64,000 nucleotides of DNA from Setophaga petechia (Eukaryota; Chordata; Aves; Passeriformes; Parulidae): positions 14,400,258 through 14,464,257 of the forward strand of contig JANCRA010000014.1 in NCBI GenBank assembly GCA_024362935.1, written 5' to 3'. The position numbers and the translations under genes were made by a program. The notes beneath the pieces were generated by a model. That model was not told the origin of the DNA. It saw only the letters and a program-made list of their open reading frames with translations, and did no database searches. Each line of letters opens with the position of its first letter. Position 1 is the first letter of the stretch. Positions 23,986-36,548 of this stretch are shown piece by piece.

Positions 23986-26900
23986 GGGTGCCCTCAGAGC
24001 AGTGAGAGGTTCCTGCTGCTGGGCTGATGTGGCCACTGGAGAGATTCCCCTGAGCATTCACATCTTCCTCTGGTCCCAGTCACAGCCCCTGACTCACATG
24101 TGCTGCCATGTGGAGTGTCAAACTCGTGGTGAAGGAAGATTTTGCAGTTGGTTGTGTTTTTGCACATTTGAAAAGTCCTTTTAAGCCATGTCAGTGTTGC
24201 ACCACTGTCATTTGGCTGAAGAATTTTTAGTTCTTTTCAGTTTTTCACACTGTTTACTGAACTTGGAACCTGCTTCCTCACATTTAAAGGTGCTTTGGAT
24301 GCTCTTGGAGAGCTAGCATGCCTGCTAGAGCATTGCTAAGCTACTGCTGATGAGGTACAAAGTGAGATGTTCATGTAATTGATACATAAAAACTCAGAAG
24401 CAAAGTGTAGAACCCCACTTGGGAATGGATGTTGGTTTGCTTTTTGACAGGGGTTTATATTTCCCTTCTACTTCACTGTCACAATTTAAATGTTCATTAC
24501 TGTCAAATATACTTTCTTTGCAAATAGCAATTGAATTCTCTCTGGGCCAGTGAGGAACTTTGTTCTTTAAAGTCCAGCAAAGCTTGCACTTTTGGGGCCC
24601 TATAAGCCTGGAGGAAAAACATTGTCATTCAGAAGTCAATTCTGCTCACCCATTAGGAAAGCACATTCACACTAATGGCTCTACAGTCAATCAGTGACAA
24701 AGACCTACAGGAAAATGTACTTGTTTCACTGTTCACTGATCTTGCAATTTGATCAATATTATTTTGAATGAATCTTTTTTTACTTCATCTGTAACATCTC
24801 TTTTTACAGCCAGACTGAGTGTGCACCATAAAACTGTACTGCAATATTGCTAAAAGAGCCAGCCATGTCTTTTACAGGTTGGAGTCCACAGTAGAGGCTC
24901 AGCTTCATTCAGCCACATGGTTTTATCTGTTCCCAAATGAGCTCCTATCACTCTGTGCTACCCTCAGGGAGTAATAATCCTGTTCTCTCTGCTGACTCTG
25001 AGCTGTTGCTGTTCTCCCTAGCAGAATTTCTCACCATGTACCACAGCTTTCTATTTGCTTCCAAAGTGTTAGGGAAGTTTTCAGGCTTTTAAATTCTGCT
25101 GTTGTGTTCACAGTGTTTAAAAAATAGACTAATGACTCTGAGCTGAGCTGAACTTTCACCTGTTGCAGGAGGTCTGTGCCTGTGGTTTTGAGGTCCTCAT
25201 CCTGTGGTCCCAGGCTGGGACAGAGGCAGGGATGTCCCTGCAGAGCCTGTGCCAGAGGATGGTTTGGTTTCCTGTGCCCACCTGTCTCTGCCTGGCTGAA
25301 GGGGGGATTCAGTCCACGGGGTCTGTGTGGATGCCACTCAGTTGCTTCTGTAAAGAAAAGCTTCTTCCAGTGTTTCATTTCCTCCCAGCTAGACACAAAC
25401 TAATTTTCCAAGGAGAGGGTAAGAATTTTAAATGAAAATACTTATAAATCTTTGTGTCAATTGTGGTTCCATCCAAAAAGTAAATAAGGAGCACAGTGGA
25501 GATCAGAGGCTTGCAGCAGAGCAGTTTACTCATTTTCAGTGTCTTGCATTTCACTGGACACGACTTCCTGTAAGCTGTGTATTAACACAACAGCAACAAA
25601 AACATTTCTGCCCCAGGGAGGAAATGAGTGGATTTCTTGTGCTGAGATTTCAGTTGAGGAGGAGTGCCAGAGATGACCAAGTAATCTAGTTCAGATCTTA
25701 CTCTTCTGCTACCATGAAATGGTTTGTAAGGTGTTTAGAGTGAGTCAAGTTAAGCACAGTACAGAGGAAACCATGTCTAGAAGAAGCTCTACAGCAATAT
25801 GAAAAGTGATTGACTAATTGATGCCTTAAACAGCTGAGAAAGTGGCACAGGGAGAAGGTGACTGGTACAGCACAAACAGTAGAGGCAACAAAAATATCTG
25901 GATGTTGGGAGAAAGATTTGTAGGGATTTTATAACAAAGATGAAGTAAGTTTCTGTGGCACTGGGATCAAGAAATGTCTACAAGCCACATAGTCTGAAAG
26001 CAGGAGAGGAATTGCTGTTAGTTGTCAACAGAATACAAAACTGAAGCAAGCTCTGTAAAAAGTGGTTAATACAGCTCTAATTGGAAAAACAGAACAGAAC
26101 TAACAAATCTGTGAGATTTCTGCTGCATAAAGAGTAAGAGAATGATACAATCTGGGCAAGTTGGATGGAAAATTGGTTGGATTCCATTCTTCTGGTCCAG
26201 AATTTTTCACTGACTTGCTGCATGATTTTCCTGTCTGTAAAATGGTGTAGAATTGATGCCCATCTTCTGAGGGGCTGTAGTATCTTAGCCTAACAAATTA
26301 ATTAGATTCATATGCTTAATGGCAAGCATAGGTAACTTCTCATTAGTCCATGTAAATAACTTCTCAGAGATGCCAGTAGATCTTCTGAAATGTGTCTTTT
26401 CCTTCCTGGGGTCATGGCCAAAATGTTCAGGATCCAATTGACCCATAGCAGAACTAACTTCTAAATTCAGATGCTATAAATAGCAGAGTTATGGAAAATG
26501 TAAGAGGTAATTCTGAGAGAATTAAACCAAATCATTAGAATAATTCTTGTGTGCTGCTCTTCATTAGCTACAGACCATCATCAGAAGGGTCATTTTTTAT
26601 CTAACACAGGCTGTGATGTATCTGCATTTTATAAAAGTTATCAGTGGCTTTTCAAAAGAGATGTCCTGAAATTTTTTATTTTCTCAGTCTCCAAGCAATA
26701 CAATTCCATTATAAACTGAAGGTATAATGAATAGAAAGTCATTTGTTTGAGGACCATTTAATAGAATAAATGGTAGAAGTATATTTGTAGTTTATATAAC
26801 TGCTACCATGGAAGAAGAGGAAGAGCCAAAAGTGCAATTTTTTTAATGTATAAAATTTTTTTACATATAGCTTATATTTACTTTTTTTTTAATCACATAG

Positions 26901-29745
26901 GAGAATGAAAGCAAGCTTTGCAAAACCACAGACAAGATGCTCAACCATGTATAGACTTGCACTGTCAGCACACTCTGTTTGGCAGTCAATTGTTACTGCT
27001 CTCCTACACTTGAAGGCAGAGGCTTCATGTTCTTCCCTCTCTTTTCTTCCCAGTCTGCACAGCTAATTGCACATATTAATACAGTGGTATCTGATTAAAA
27101 TGATAGCATGAAATTTAAGAAAAAAAATAAGTGTTCCTAACATGTCAATAAAATTAAATAACATCCTTCCCCTTCTAGATTTTCTTAAGCCCAGGATTTC
27201 CTGTGTTCTTTCAGCAGTGCTTTTAATGGGCTTTGAGCTCATCATGTTATATTGCATTGGGGATAATCTCCATATGCTGAAGGTCCTGCCAGCCCTACCA
27301 GAAGGGCATTGCTATTCCTCAGCAGCTTGGAGATTTTGAACAGAATAGTGGGCAATGAATTTTAAAAATTACAAACATAATCAAGTCCCAGCTTCCAAAA
27401 TGATGAACTTTTTCACAATTAAGGGCATTGCTTGCAGTGTCTCATAATTTCTGAAGCTATTTTCAGCTATTACTCTCTTTGTCAGTATGAATCCTCCTGG
27501 GGATAATGTATTAAATGAGGGTGAAAATGGGCACCTGCAGCGTGAGTGTGCTGGAATTAAATTCATAATGCATTGCCACAATTGTAAAGATATTGCTGGA
27601 GAAGTTTTTATCATTTTGTATTTGAGGAGTACTTAAAAAAGTATAATTGAACCAACAACCGTGGCATGATTTTAGGGATGTGTGAGAACCAAAGGTCTGA
27701 TTTCATTCATCTGAAAGGATTCTACCCAAATCCCTGAAGGCCTAATGAAATAATGTCTGCCCAAATCATGCCATATCATCATGGTATAATGAGCCATAAA
27801 TTATTCATCATGTTTTTTTGTGGAGGGGAAACCTCTTTAAACTTCAGGGATTTGTACCAGTATTTAGAAAAGTGCTGTTTTAAAATTGGTACTTGGAATG
27901 GTTGCAGCGTTTCCCACATTTATCTTTGGTTTCATTCATTTGTACCATGGTGTTAACGTGTTGATACTAGAGAGCTGTTCACAGTCTGACTATTAAATAT
28001 CTGTAGCTTGGTATTAATTTTTTTTCTCCTGTGATGACAAAGGCAGTCTTGGCATGAGCCACAACTCTTGAAATCCCCAGGGCAGTTCCCACTGCTGTTT
28101 TTGGGCACTGCCTCCTTGACATGGAGTTCAGTGACTCCTCCCAGCACAGCTGCTGGCTGAACTGGAATCACCCCTCAGGAGGGAAAGAGGAGAGGCCAGG
28201 CTGGCACTGCCCACCAAATGCAGCTGGAGATGCTCAGAGTTAGAGCCCAGAGTGGCTGCAAACCCTGCATTGTCTGTCACCCTGCCAGGTGGGAAGAAAA
28301 ACCCCTATTCCAACACTTCAAACAGGGCAAGGCAAGAAGAAAAAACACCACCCAAAAAAGAGGTGTTAAAGCTCTGCTCTGTGCTCACACATGTGTGTGC
28401 CTAATTTCACACTCACCAGCAGCTCCATGTGGGCTGGAGGCAGAAATGGGAGAAGGGAGAGGGGCTCCCTGGAATGGGAGAAGGCTCAGCCTGGCTCACT
28501 GTGCAGTGGGTCCAGGCTGGCCTCCCTAAGCCCTGCCTTGAAAACAGGCTAAATACTTTGTAGTTCTCAGGATAACCCCCAGATTTTCAAGTTTTACTGT
28601 AGTTTCATGCTGTTTATTTTAGTCAATCAAGGTGAGCAGTATTATGCCAATCCACAGGCATATCTTTTCAGCATGTAGAATCTCTCCCTATAATGGCATA
28701 CATGAAAATATATCTCTTTGGCAGGCAATGAAAATCATGGATAAAAAGAGTGCTTCAGAACACCTACTGAACAATCAGAACTCTCCCTTAGACTGCTCTT
28801 TTTAACAGAGCTGTAATTTTACAATCTATGGTATTAAAATGAAGTTTGGAAACTATACTATTTCTATGTGGAATGTCAGAATGGTAAAAGAAAAATGCTA
28901 TGCTGAGAACCAAGAATTATCTCAGCTTTCTCAGTTTGGATCCAACTAAATCTATCAAGATAAGTGACAGGTGATTTATACTAACAAGGAATTGTCTGAG
29001 AGGAAAAGAGAACTGAAAGAGAATTGAATTGAGATAGACATGAGTGAGGAGAACAAGACACTTGAATTTCTCAGATGTGTCTAAGCATGTCATTGTATAG
29101 ACAAGAGCTAAGGGAGCAAAAAGAAATCACTGATCAAGCACAGAGGCAACCTCCAAACAGAAACCAGGGGAAAAAACCCTCTGGAGAAACTAATTTAAGT
29201 ATTCTGGACAAAACTAGATAATGAGGAACATACCTTAACACCAATTTACTCCACTGACAGCCTTAAAATGTCACCTGTGTATTTACTAAAAGCATTTCTC
29301 ATCATACTTTTAAATCATATGAATTTAATGAAAGTGCAGCTGGTCCAAGAGGAGCATGGCTTACAGCTTGAAGCTGCCTGTGGGGCCCTGAAGCTGTGAG
29401 CTCAAAGTGGCATCTCCCTTCCCAGGGTTCTTGGCAAGGAGAACCATGTGAGATGTGTGAACTATGTGAAATACACCCCCTGTACCTTTTTTGGGGGGTG
29501 GCAGTGCTGGCAGTTGCATGGTCTGGAGCACAGAGACCCTTTCTGAGGGAAAAGGCCAACATTGTCATAGATTAGAGTTTTAACTTGTGCTGTTGCAAAA
29601 GGAGGATTTGTTCCATGAAACTAAGAGAGAGGATGGTTCAGGTGACCATAAAGCAGGAGCAGCTTTTCAGGCCTGGCCTGGTGCTGTGCAGGAGAAGCAG
29701 AGCAGAGAGGAGCCCATGGAGGCACATGGAGCTGCTGCTCACCCT
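23986..29745. other. Unique non-coding DNA, possible conserved elements
   Basis: No gene is recognised. The segment 25160-25400 is GC-richer with overlapping frames on both strands. From 25440 to 27100 the DNA is AT-rich and unique, with long A/T runs near 26838-26892. The segments 27360-27640 and 27730-27815 are strikingly non-repetitive and AT-rich, including the palindrome ACAATTGT at 27578-27585 and GGAATTAAATTCATAATGCA near 27553-27572; they look like conserved non-coding DNA, by appearance only. The segment 28140-28540 is GC-rich and 28560-29300 is AT-rich with nothing identified. Confidence 0.42.
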
Positions 29746-29850
29746 GGGGAAACCTCCTGGGCTCAGGGGACACCTGGGCAGGGACAGGGGAAACCTCCTG
29801 GGCTCAGGGGACACCTGGGCAGGGACAGGGGACACCTGGGCAGGGACAAG
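29746..29850. repeat. G-rich nested 41/21-bp tandem repeat
   Basis: A 41-bp unit beginning GGGGAAACCTCCTGGGCTCA starts at 29746 and again at 29787, virtually unchanged. It ends with GGGGACACCTGGGCAGGGACA, and that 21-bp sub-unit is repeated once more at 29828. The plus strand is rich in GGG runs and the array sits in a GC-rich island (29640-29960). Confidence 0.85.
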
Positions 29851-32800
29851 GCCACCAGGCCACTGGCAGAGGGAATGTGCCACTGCCCCCAGAGCAGAGA
29901 AGGGACAAAGGGACAGGAGAGTGACCTTGGCTGAGCTCAGGGCTCTCAGCTGAACTCACCCAAGGTCAGGGGCTTTAGGCATGGGCTTGGCAACCTGAAA
30001 TGCACCAGCAAGGAGGATTTAACCATGAGATTTGCTTAGGTTTTCACGCTTCCATTTTATGAAAGGCAATGAATATTCTGCTTGTTGAGAGGTTAAATGT
30101 AAAAGCTTTTCTCTGGTGCAGCTGCCATTATTCTGCTGCAGTGTACCTTTCTCTTTTTTGAAGTGAAAAATTCATTACTTCAGACCAACTGTTCCTTTTT
30201 TCCTTCTTTAACATTTTTTAAAGTAATCTTTGAAATTCTAGAATAAAGAGCTGGGAAGAAGTGTCAGAACTGAACAGATCCAGCTCCTACACTGTGGTTC
30301 CAGCTCGCATAATTAGATCTTCTAAACTTAAATCTTCTTTTAGTGCTGTTCAGACCTGTCTTCAGCTTTCCATTTGGTTATATAATAAACCTGTATCATT
30401 GTTTAATTACATCAACTGTGTTGGTTGGCTGAGCTGAAATCAGGTTGCTTACTTGAACACACAGCATTTGAAAGAGAGGGAGAGAGCATTCATTCTCATT
30501 TTCTTCCCTGCATCCTTCACTGTGTGTAGTATTCACCTGTGCCTGTCTGTTCATTGTTTCTAAGTAATTATTGCAATTTAAGAGCCATTTAATTATAACT
30601 TGTTATATTTATTTTATTAATAAGTCAAAAGAGTATATATTTCTCCAGTCAGTACAATGAATTCTTTTTATGATAACTAGGGAAATTCTCTTTTCAGTAA
30701 TGATGGCTACATTCTGGTAATTTATGTAGCCTAATTGGAATATTTCTTGTCGCCGTCTTTAAAAATAACTTTTTGGGTGCATTGCCAGTGCATTCTAATG
30801 CCAGTTACTCATACAATTTGTCTTATTAATGCCACTCTACTGTGCCTCTATGAGTATTAAAAATTCTGGCTGTCATTGTATAGATGCTGTTAAATGTTAA
30901 AACCATCTGGGAATGTCTCAATCAATTAGTCTCGTGCAAACATTAGATGCAGAACAATAGCGGTGAATTCCATCTTCAGCTTATGCTGCAACTACCAGTG
31001 CTTTAGTCCTTATGGAAGCTTTCTGAATTTTTAAAGAAGTTTAAGGTGATTATAAGGAAAGCTGACAGGTTTAGGTCTAGAAGTTGGTGTGAGTATCTAT
31101 TTAACATTCATTCTTAGGAAGTCTGTCTAAGAAATAGCAATATTATGTAATTTGTAGCCTTCTGCATTGCTTACTGTATCAAGGGTATGTTTTGCAAGTT
31201 GAAAAGGAAGGAAAAATCCATTTACTGCCTGGGTAGTTCCATTTTGTGTTTACATGTAGTTTACAGGGAAGGAAATGCATTTTTCTTCCCTCTGGAAGAG
31301 CTGACTCTCATATCCATTTGCAGGCTGTATGTTATCTGCTGGAGCTGGGAGACAGTAAATACTGCCTATAAAGAGTAGTTTCTATACTGAACTACAATAA
31401 ATACTCAGATTCTGATATTTCCCAAGGATTCCAACGCTGAGCAGCTTAACTGGAGCACAGCAAGCAGCAGCTTGCTTCACACTCAGTTTCCCAACAGATT
31501 GTTTTCTTTTGAGGCTCATAATTTATCAGGGTGAGCATCTCCCTAATTCTCCCTCAGAGGGGCTGCTGGTGTCTAGGCAGAGAAGCAGCTGCACTCAGGG
31601 CAGGGCTGGGCAGCTCAGGGGCACAGCAGAGGGCTGGGCTTCCTTGCCCTGCTGCTCCTGCCCCACCATGGGTGTCCCTGGACACGGGGGTCCTGCATGG
31701 ACAGCTGAGCCCCAGTTGGGTTCACCTGGTCATTCCTGATGAACATTTCTGGGGCTTGGTTTGCTCATTTTTGAGGGATGCCACTGAAAGCATTTCTTTG
31801 CTCCATGTGTTCTGTAATCACCGATGACTTTTATCCAGTTTGCCTTCAGACATCGAGACCATTAATGGACAGCAGGCCCTTTTCCCAGAGCATTGTGTTT
31901 ATCAGTGTGGCACAAAGCCTGCACAGCAGTGGGAGGGGGACTCTGTCCCCACGTGCAGACCCCTGGTGGATCTGCCACTGGCAGTCCCTGGGCACAGAGC
32001 TGGGCACAGAGCCTCAGCATTTCCCTGCCTGCCTGTGCCACCGTGCTCCCTCAGCTCTGCTGAGCCTGGCTCTGCTCCTGCCACAACCAAACAGGAGGGG
32101 CAGACTGAAAAAATACATTTTCAAATGTGGCCATTGAAAGGCACTTTCTGTAGATTTTGCTCTAAGCACAAGAAACAAAACCAAGCAGCTTTGAGTGGAA
32201 CACAGAAATATCAAGAACAGAGAGTTTGTGTCCCTTGACCTGTGGAGTAGAAGACCAACTATTGTATTAGCCTTTTCTAGTCTTTTTTCCTCTTTTCCCT
32301 CAATTTCAACCAAAATATAATCCACTTCCCACGAAGAACAGTGTGGAAACTCCATAAATTACTGCCCATAAATTACTGCTCCATCTGTGGCTGTCCCTGC
32401 TGGTCCCAGGCTGAGGAGCCCTGGGCTGAGAGGCTGGGGCTCCTCTTTGTGGAGGCAGTGATGGAGGAGCTGTGCTGCCAGGACAGAAGGGATGTGCCAG
32501 CACCAAGCCTGAAATGCCCCTCAAAAATAGCAGCATCTGCTGGAGTCATCTTGATTTATTTTTGTTAAATGTGGAATGTTGCTTGCCATGGCTGCAGCTC
32601 TGTCTCATTGCCTGCAGCCCCTGTTTCAGGGGCTCTAAAGCACCTTACTTGTGCTTGACCTGCCTCTGCCACTGTCTGTGACAAAAGTAGAGAATGTAGC
32701 TGGAAATTATAGACCCAAATAATCTGCAAAGATCAAAAGAGAAGCCCCCATACTACTGCATATTATTGTTATCAAAACTTTGAATCACAGTGATTCTAAA

Positions 32801-35800
32801 AGAATTTGAATCAGCTTGTAACTTTACTTTCTAGTCTTATCTAATATTGTCTGCTGGAGAAAATACAGGGAAGCTCTGATAACACACACACATGTACATG
32901 TAGCTTGAGCAAAGATCAAGGTAATGCTGAGTATTTGTCTGACAATTATTCAAGCCTTAGGACTCAATTTTCTTGAAAATACACACAAGGGAGAAATGAA
33001 AAAAAGCCATAATAAATTATTAATTTAAAGGAAATTAATATGCTATCTGCAAAAAAAAAAATCACTCTGAAATGCAAATATGGCTAGAATAGTTTAGCTG
33101 GTTGGATATGTTATCATTAAAGCTATTTATGGAAGTGTATGTTGTCATGAAAGTTAGCTTTGGATACACAGCTGCTTCTGCTTTAATTCTACATGAATTA
33201 GGTAAATACAAATTGTGTTGTTTCCTACAAACATTTTAGGCTCTAATTTTATTTTTATTTTGACCTGAATGCTTTTTCTGTTTATATTTGTAATTCTCCA
33301 AGGTATAACTAGTGCTTCATCTGCTATACAAACACAGTATGTGCTTATTGCTGCGAAGGAAACCTTTAAATATTTAACAAAATCATGTTATGCTTGCAGA
33401 AACAGAACAGAAAAAGTTTTGTAAATCAAAATGCTGAATAATGTGTTTTTAAGGAATGTGTGATGAATTATAACTTTTTCTCACATGTATGTGCTTTGAG
33501 TATAATGGTCCTTTGGACCTCATTTATGCTGCAGACTGTTGGTAAATCCAGTTACTTTATTATTTTAATTTTCCCCTTTCTCAACTACTTCTCTGTGTTG
33601 AACATGCTTGCCATTAAAAACTTGCATTTCAAAACCATCCTGGCAATTATCTTTGACAAATTTTAAACCATAAATACTTAGAAAAAGTTAAGGGTGTTTC
33701 TAATAATTGAAGTTGATTGCAGTAATAATCTTGTTCTGTGGGAGATGCCAGTGGGTGTCCTTGGGTGGCTCCAGTCAGTCCTGGAGGAACTCTGTGCCCC
33801 TGGAGATAGGTGCAACCTTCAAATGTGCCACCTTGTGATCCTTGCCTCAACAGAGACAGCAGCAAGACCTTTTTCAGATGAATTACATATTTTGAAACAT
33901 GAGGGTAACCTTTTTTGCATCATTGGTAGATAAAGAAGCTCCTGTTGGGTGGGAGTTTTATAGATTGCTGTCATCTGTGTAACAAACTAGCTGATGATAA
34001 TTAATTAGATCAGTATTCTTTGGGGAAAGAGTGTTCACTCATCTTTATTTGTTTGAAATCTGGCTATGAGAACAGGAGAACTGGTAAAAGGTGTTTTGAG
34101 TCCTGGGATTTCAGCTTCAGACATATCAAAGCAAAAATGCAAATGCCACAAAACTGAAGCCAGAAAAGGGAAGTTTTTCACAGCAGTGCTCTTGGAACTT
34201 GATCTTTTGGCAGCTCAGCTGTGGATCTGTTAAACTCCTTGGCACAGGACTTGTTAGGGGGCTCTGGGTGGTTGCTGTACCATTTGTTACCACGGAGATC
34301 ACAGTCACATAAAGGGCTCCTAGAGCACCTGAGTTCTTATGGAATGGGGTGGATTGACAATCTGACTGAAAGCAAAAGAAATATTTCTTTTATTGCATAA
34401 GAAAGACTCCATATGTTTATAAACCTCCAGCTTAGTACAAGGAGCCTTATTGAGTAATTTCTGTGTTAAAATTCTGTGTGCTCTGATTGTGATGCTTATC
34501 CAAGCCACTGTTTCTCCAGCTGTGGGGTGTCCTACTTCTTGAAGACTACAGAATAATGCCAAAGGAACTGGAAATGGGCAGAAAAACCTTTAAAGTGTTC
34601 AAAATATTCTACCAACTATCTCAGAGTTTGCAGGCAGATGGAAGCAGAGCTGAAAGTGAGGCTGTATTTTCAGTAGGTCTGAGAAATACTGATGGCAGGA
34701 ATTCTTAAGCAGCTCCTTTCCTCTTTATATTCAGATTGTTAAACAAGGATATTTGAACTTCTTTCTGTGCATGGAAAAACACAGAGGGAATCTGATGGAT
34801 ATTTCTATTTTAATTTGAAAGACTACAGTATATCAGGGGAACACGTGGGAAAGAAATATTATGAAAGTGTGTAATCTATTTTAAGCTAACCTACTGTAGT
34901 AAGTGAAAATGAGTGGAAAAAGAATCGTGGCAGTCTCTGAATCACTTTAACGCCAACACTGAGTCACATGTTTTGAAATTGCATATTCTGCCTCATCCAC
35001 ATTCTGCCTCCTTCCTTGTCTGGAGCTGCACTGAATGTCTGGGTTTGCACCTATTGATGCAGGTGATGGTACTGCCACTTTTACCTTTCAGTAATGTTCC
35101 CTTTCAGACTGAGGTTCTGTGCTGATTCTTTGCCAAAATTCCTTCCTTTGCTATAATTAATACAGGAGATGCCAAATATTTGCCATTTTGCCTGTGTTTC
35201 ATTTACCTGGCCGTATTTCATTTTGTTCTTGCAGGTAAATCATTCTGGGAATTATTGGGGGTGCAGGGGAAAACTGATGTTAATGAAATGCAAAATTTAG
35301 CCTTCTTTGGCTTTGTTTTGAATTACTGTTTCTTTCATTTTAATTACATTTGCAGCAGACTTCTAGTTAAAATGAATACTCAGAATTCTCTCTTATTTTG
35401 TGACAATCTCAGTAATTACTTTTCTGGATTTGCACTTTGGAAAGTTCTGTGTTTGGGTCTCTTTCTCTCACTGCCTCCTGCCCAGGTTCCTGGTGCTCCT
35501 GGCTCCATCTGGGATAAATTTCTACCTACAACGTGTTTGTATCTGTCACTTCAGGCTCATTCATTGTCTTTTGTATTGAGAGTAAGGGACACAAAGAGTG
35601 AACTTCTTTGGGTGTCTGAGAAAACAGAAATCTGCTCTTTAGTACAGTTAGCCTTTAAAAAAATGTGGGGGTGGAGGGGCAGGAGAGAGGGATTACTCTG
35701 GAAAGCCTCACAGATTGTACATCTGCCCCTGTAATTCAAACTGGGACTTAACACAGAACTGGTGAAGTTGATTGAGTAACTTAATAGTGGCAGAATAATC

Positions 35801-36321
35801 TCCCTTTTCCAGTGAAATGTGTCCTGGAAACCCTCCCTCACTAACCACCCCCCTCCTCTTCAACTGTTTGAATGCTGCTTGCTGTACTTGCCAAATATAA
35901 AATTAAACACCTGCATGGTTGTTATGCACAGCTGTATCCATCTGCTGAGCATGCCACTTGCCATTTGCTTTGATTAAGAGCAGGTTAAGAGACTTTAATT
36001 AAATGAAGTCCATAATACAGTGAAGCATCCACCTCTGCAGCCTCTTGCCTTGATTATATGTTTCTCTGCTTTTCTCCTTGAAAAAGACAAGCTATTGACT
36101 CCAGAAGGGATACAATTTAATGATAACAATAGATAATGATTTTTCAGTTTAAATATAGAGCTCACTGAGGCTGAAACATTGGCTGGGATTCTGTGGAGCC
36201 CTGGTTCTTTCTGAAAGGTGTGGGATGGGGCTGACAAACTTCTTAGGAGAGGCAGATGCTGTTTGCTGCTCTGCTGCCATCATGTAGCACAGTCTTATTG
36301 TACTGGCCCTAAAAAGGCAGG
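29851..36321. other. Long AT-rich non-coding stretch, possible conserved elements
   Basis: The segment 30560-31010 is AT-rich, non-repetitive and rich in homeodomain-type words, such as ATCAATTAGT at 30921-30930; it resembles conserved non-coding DNA. The segments 31540-31740 and 31900-32090 are GC-rich with frames on both strands. A 14-bp tandem duplication of CCATAAATTACTGC lies at 32352-32379, and an A run at about 33051-33061. A 184-codon plus-strand frame at 35180-35734 has no recognisable domain and unremarkable composition. A G-rich patch lies at 35665-35690. No gene, RNA gene or transposon was recognised. Confidence 0.42.
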
Positions 36322-36487
36322 AGAAAAGAGAAACCTGAGGTGAAACACAGCCCTCAGCCCATTTTGTGTGGTTCAGCATGGACACATGAACCCATCTGTT
36401 CTTGGTCTTAGCAAGGATCCCAGGCATAAATGAATTAGGAGGAAAAACCCTCCTCCTTTCTTCTGGTTATGAAATAAGACTTTTTGT
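36322..36487 (-). repeat. Inverted-repeat arm A
   Basis: Read on the minus strand, this segment aligns with 38146-38317 on the plus strand at roughly 90% identity over about 165 bp. Shared blocks include TTATGCCTGGGATCC, AAGAACAGATGGGTTCATGT, CACAAAATGGGCTGAGGGCT and TTCACCTCAGG. Identity stops near 36322 on one side and in a T-rich stretch (36481-36548) on the other. The arm does not match a repeat family I know; it could be an interspersed element or half of an inverted duplication. Confidence 0.88.
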
Positions 36488-36548
36488 TTGTTTCCTTTTT
36501 TGTTTTGGTTTTCTGTTTTTGTTTGGGTTGGTTGGTTTTTGTTTTTAA
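36481..36548. repeat. T/G-rich low-complexity tract
   Basis: Runs of T broken by single or double G (TTTTTGTTTGTTTCC and similar). It abuts inverted-repeat arm A; arm B has an A-rich stretch at the corresponding edge. Confidence 0.75.

Noticed and set aside
35180..35734. 184-codon plus-strand frame
   Set aside because: No domain; hydrophobic, AT-driven composition typical of random sequence.
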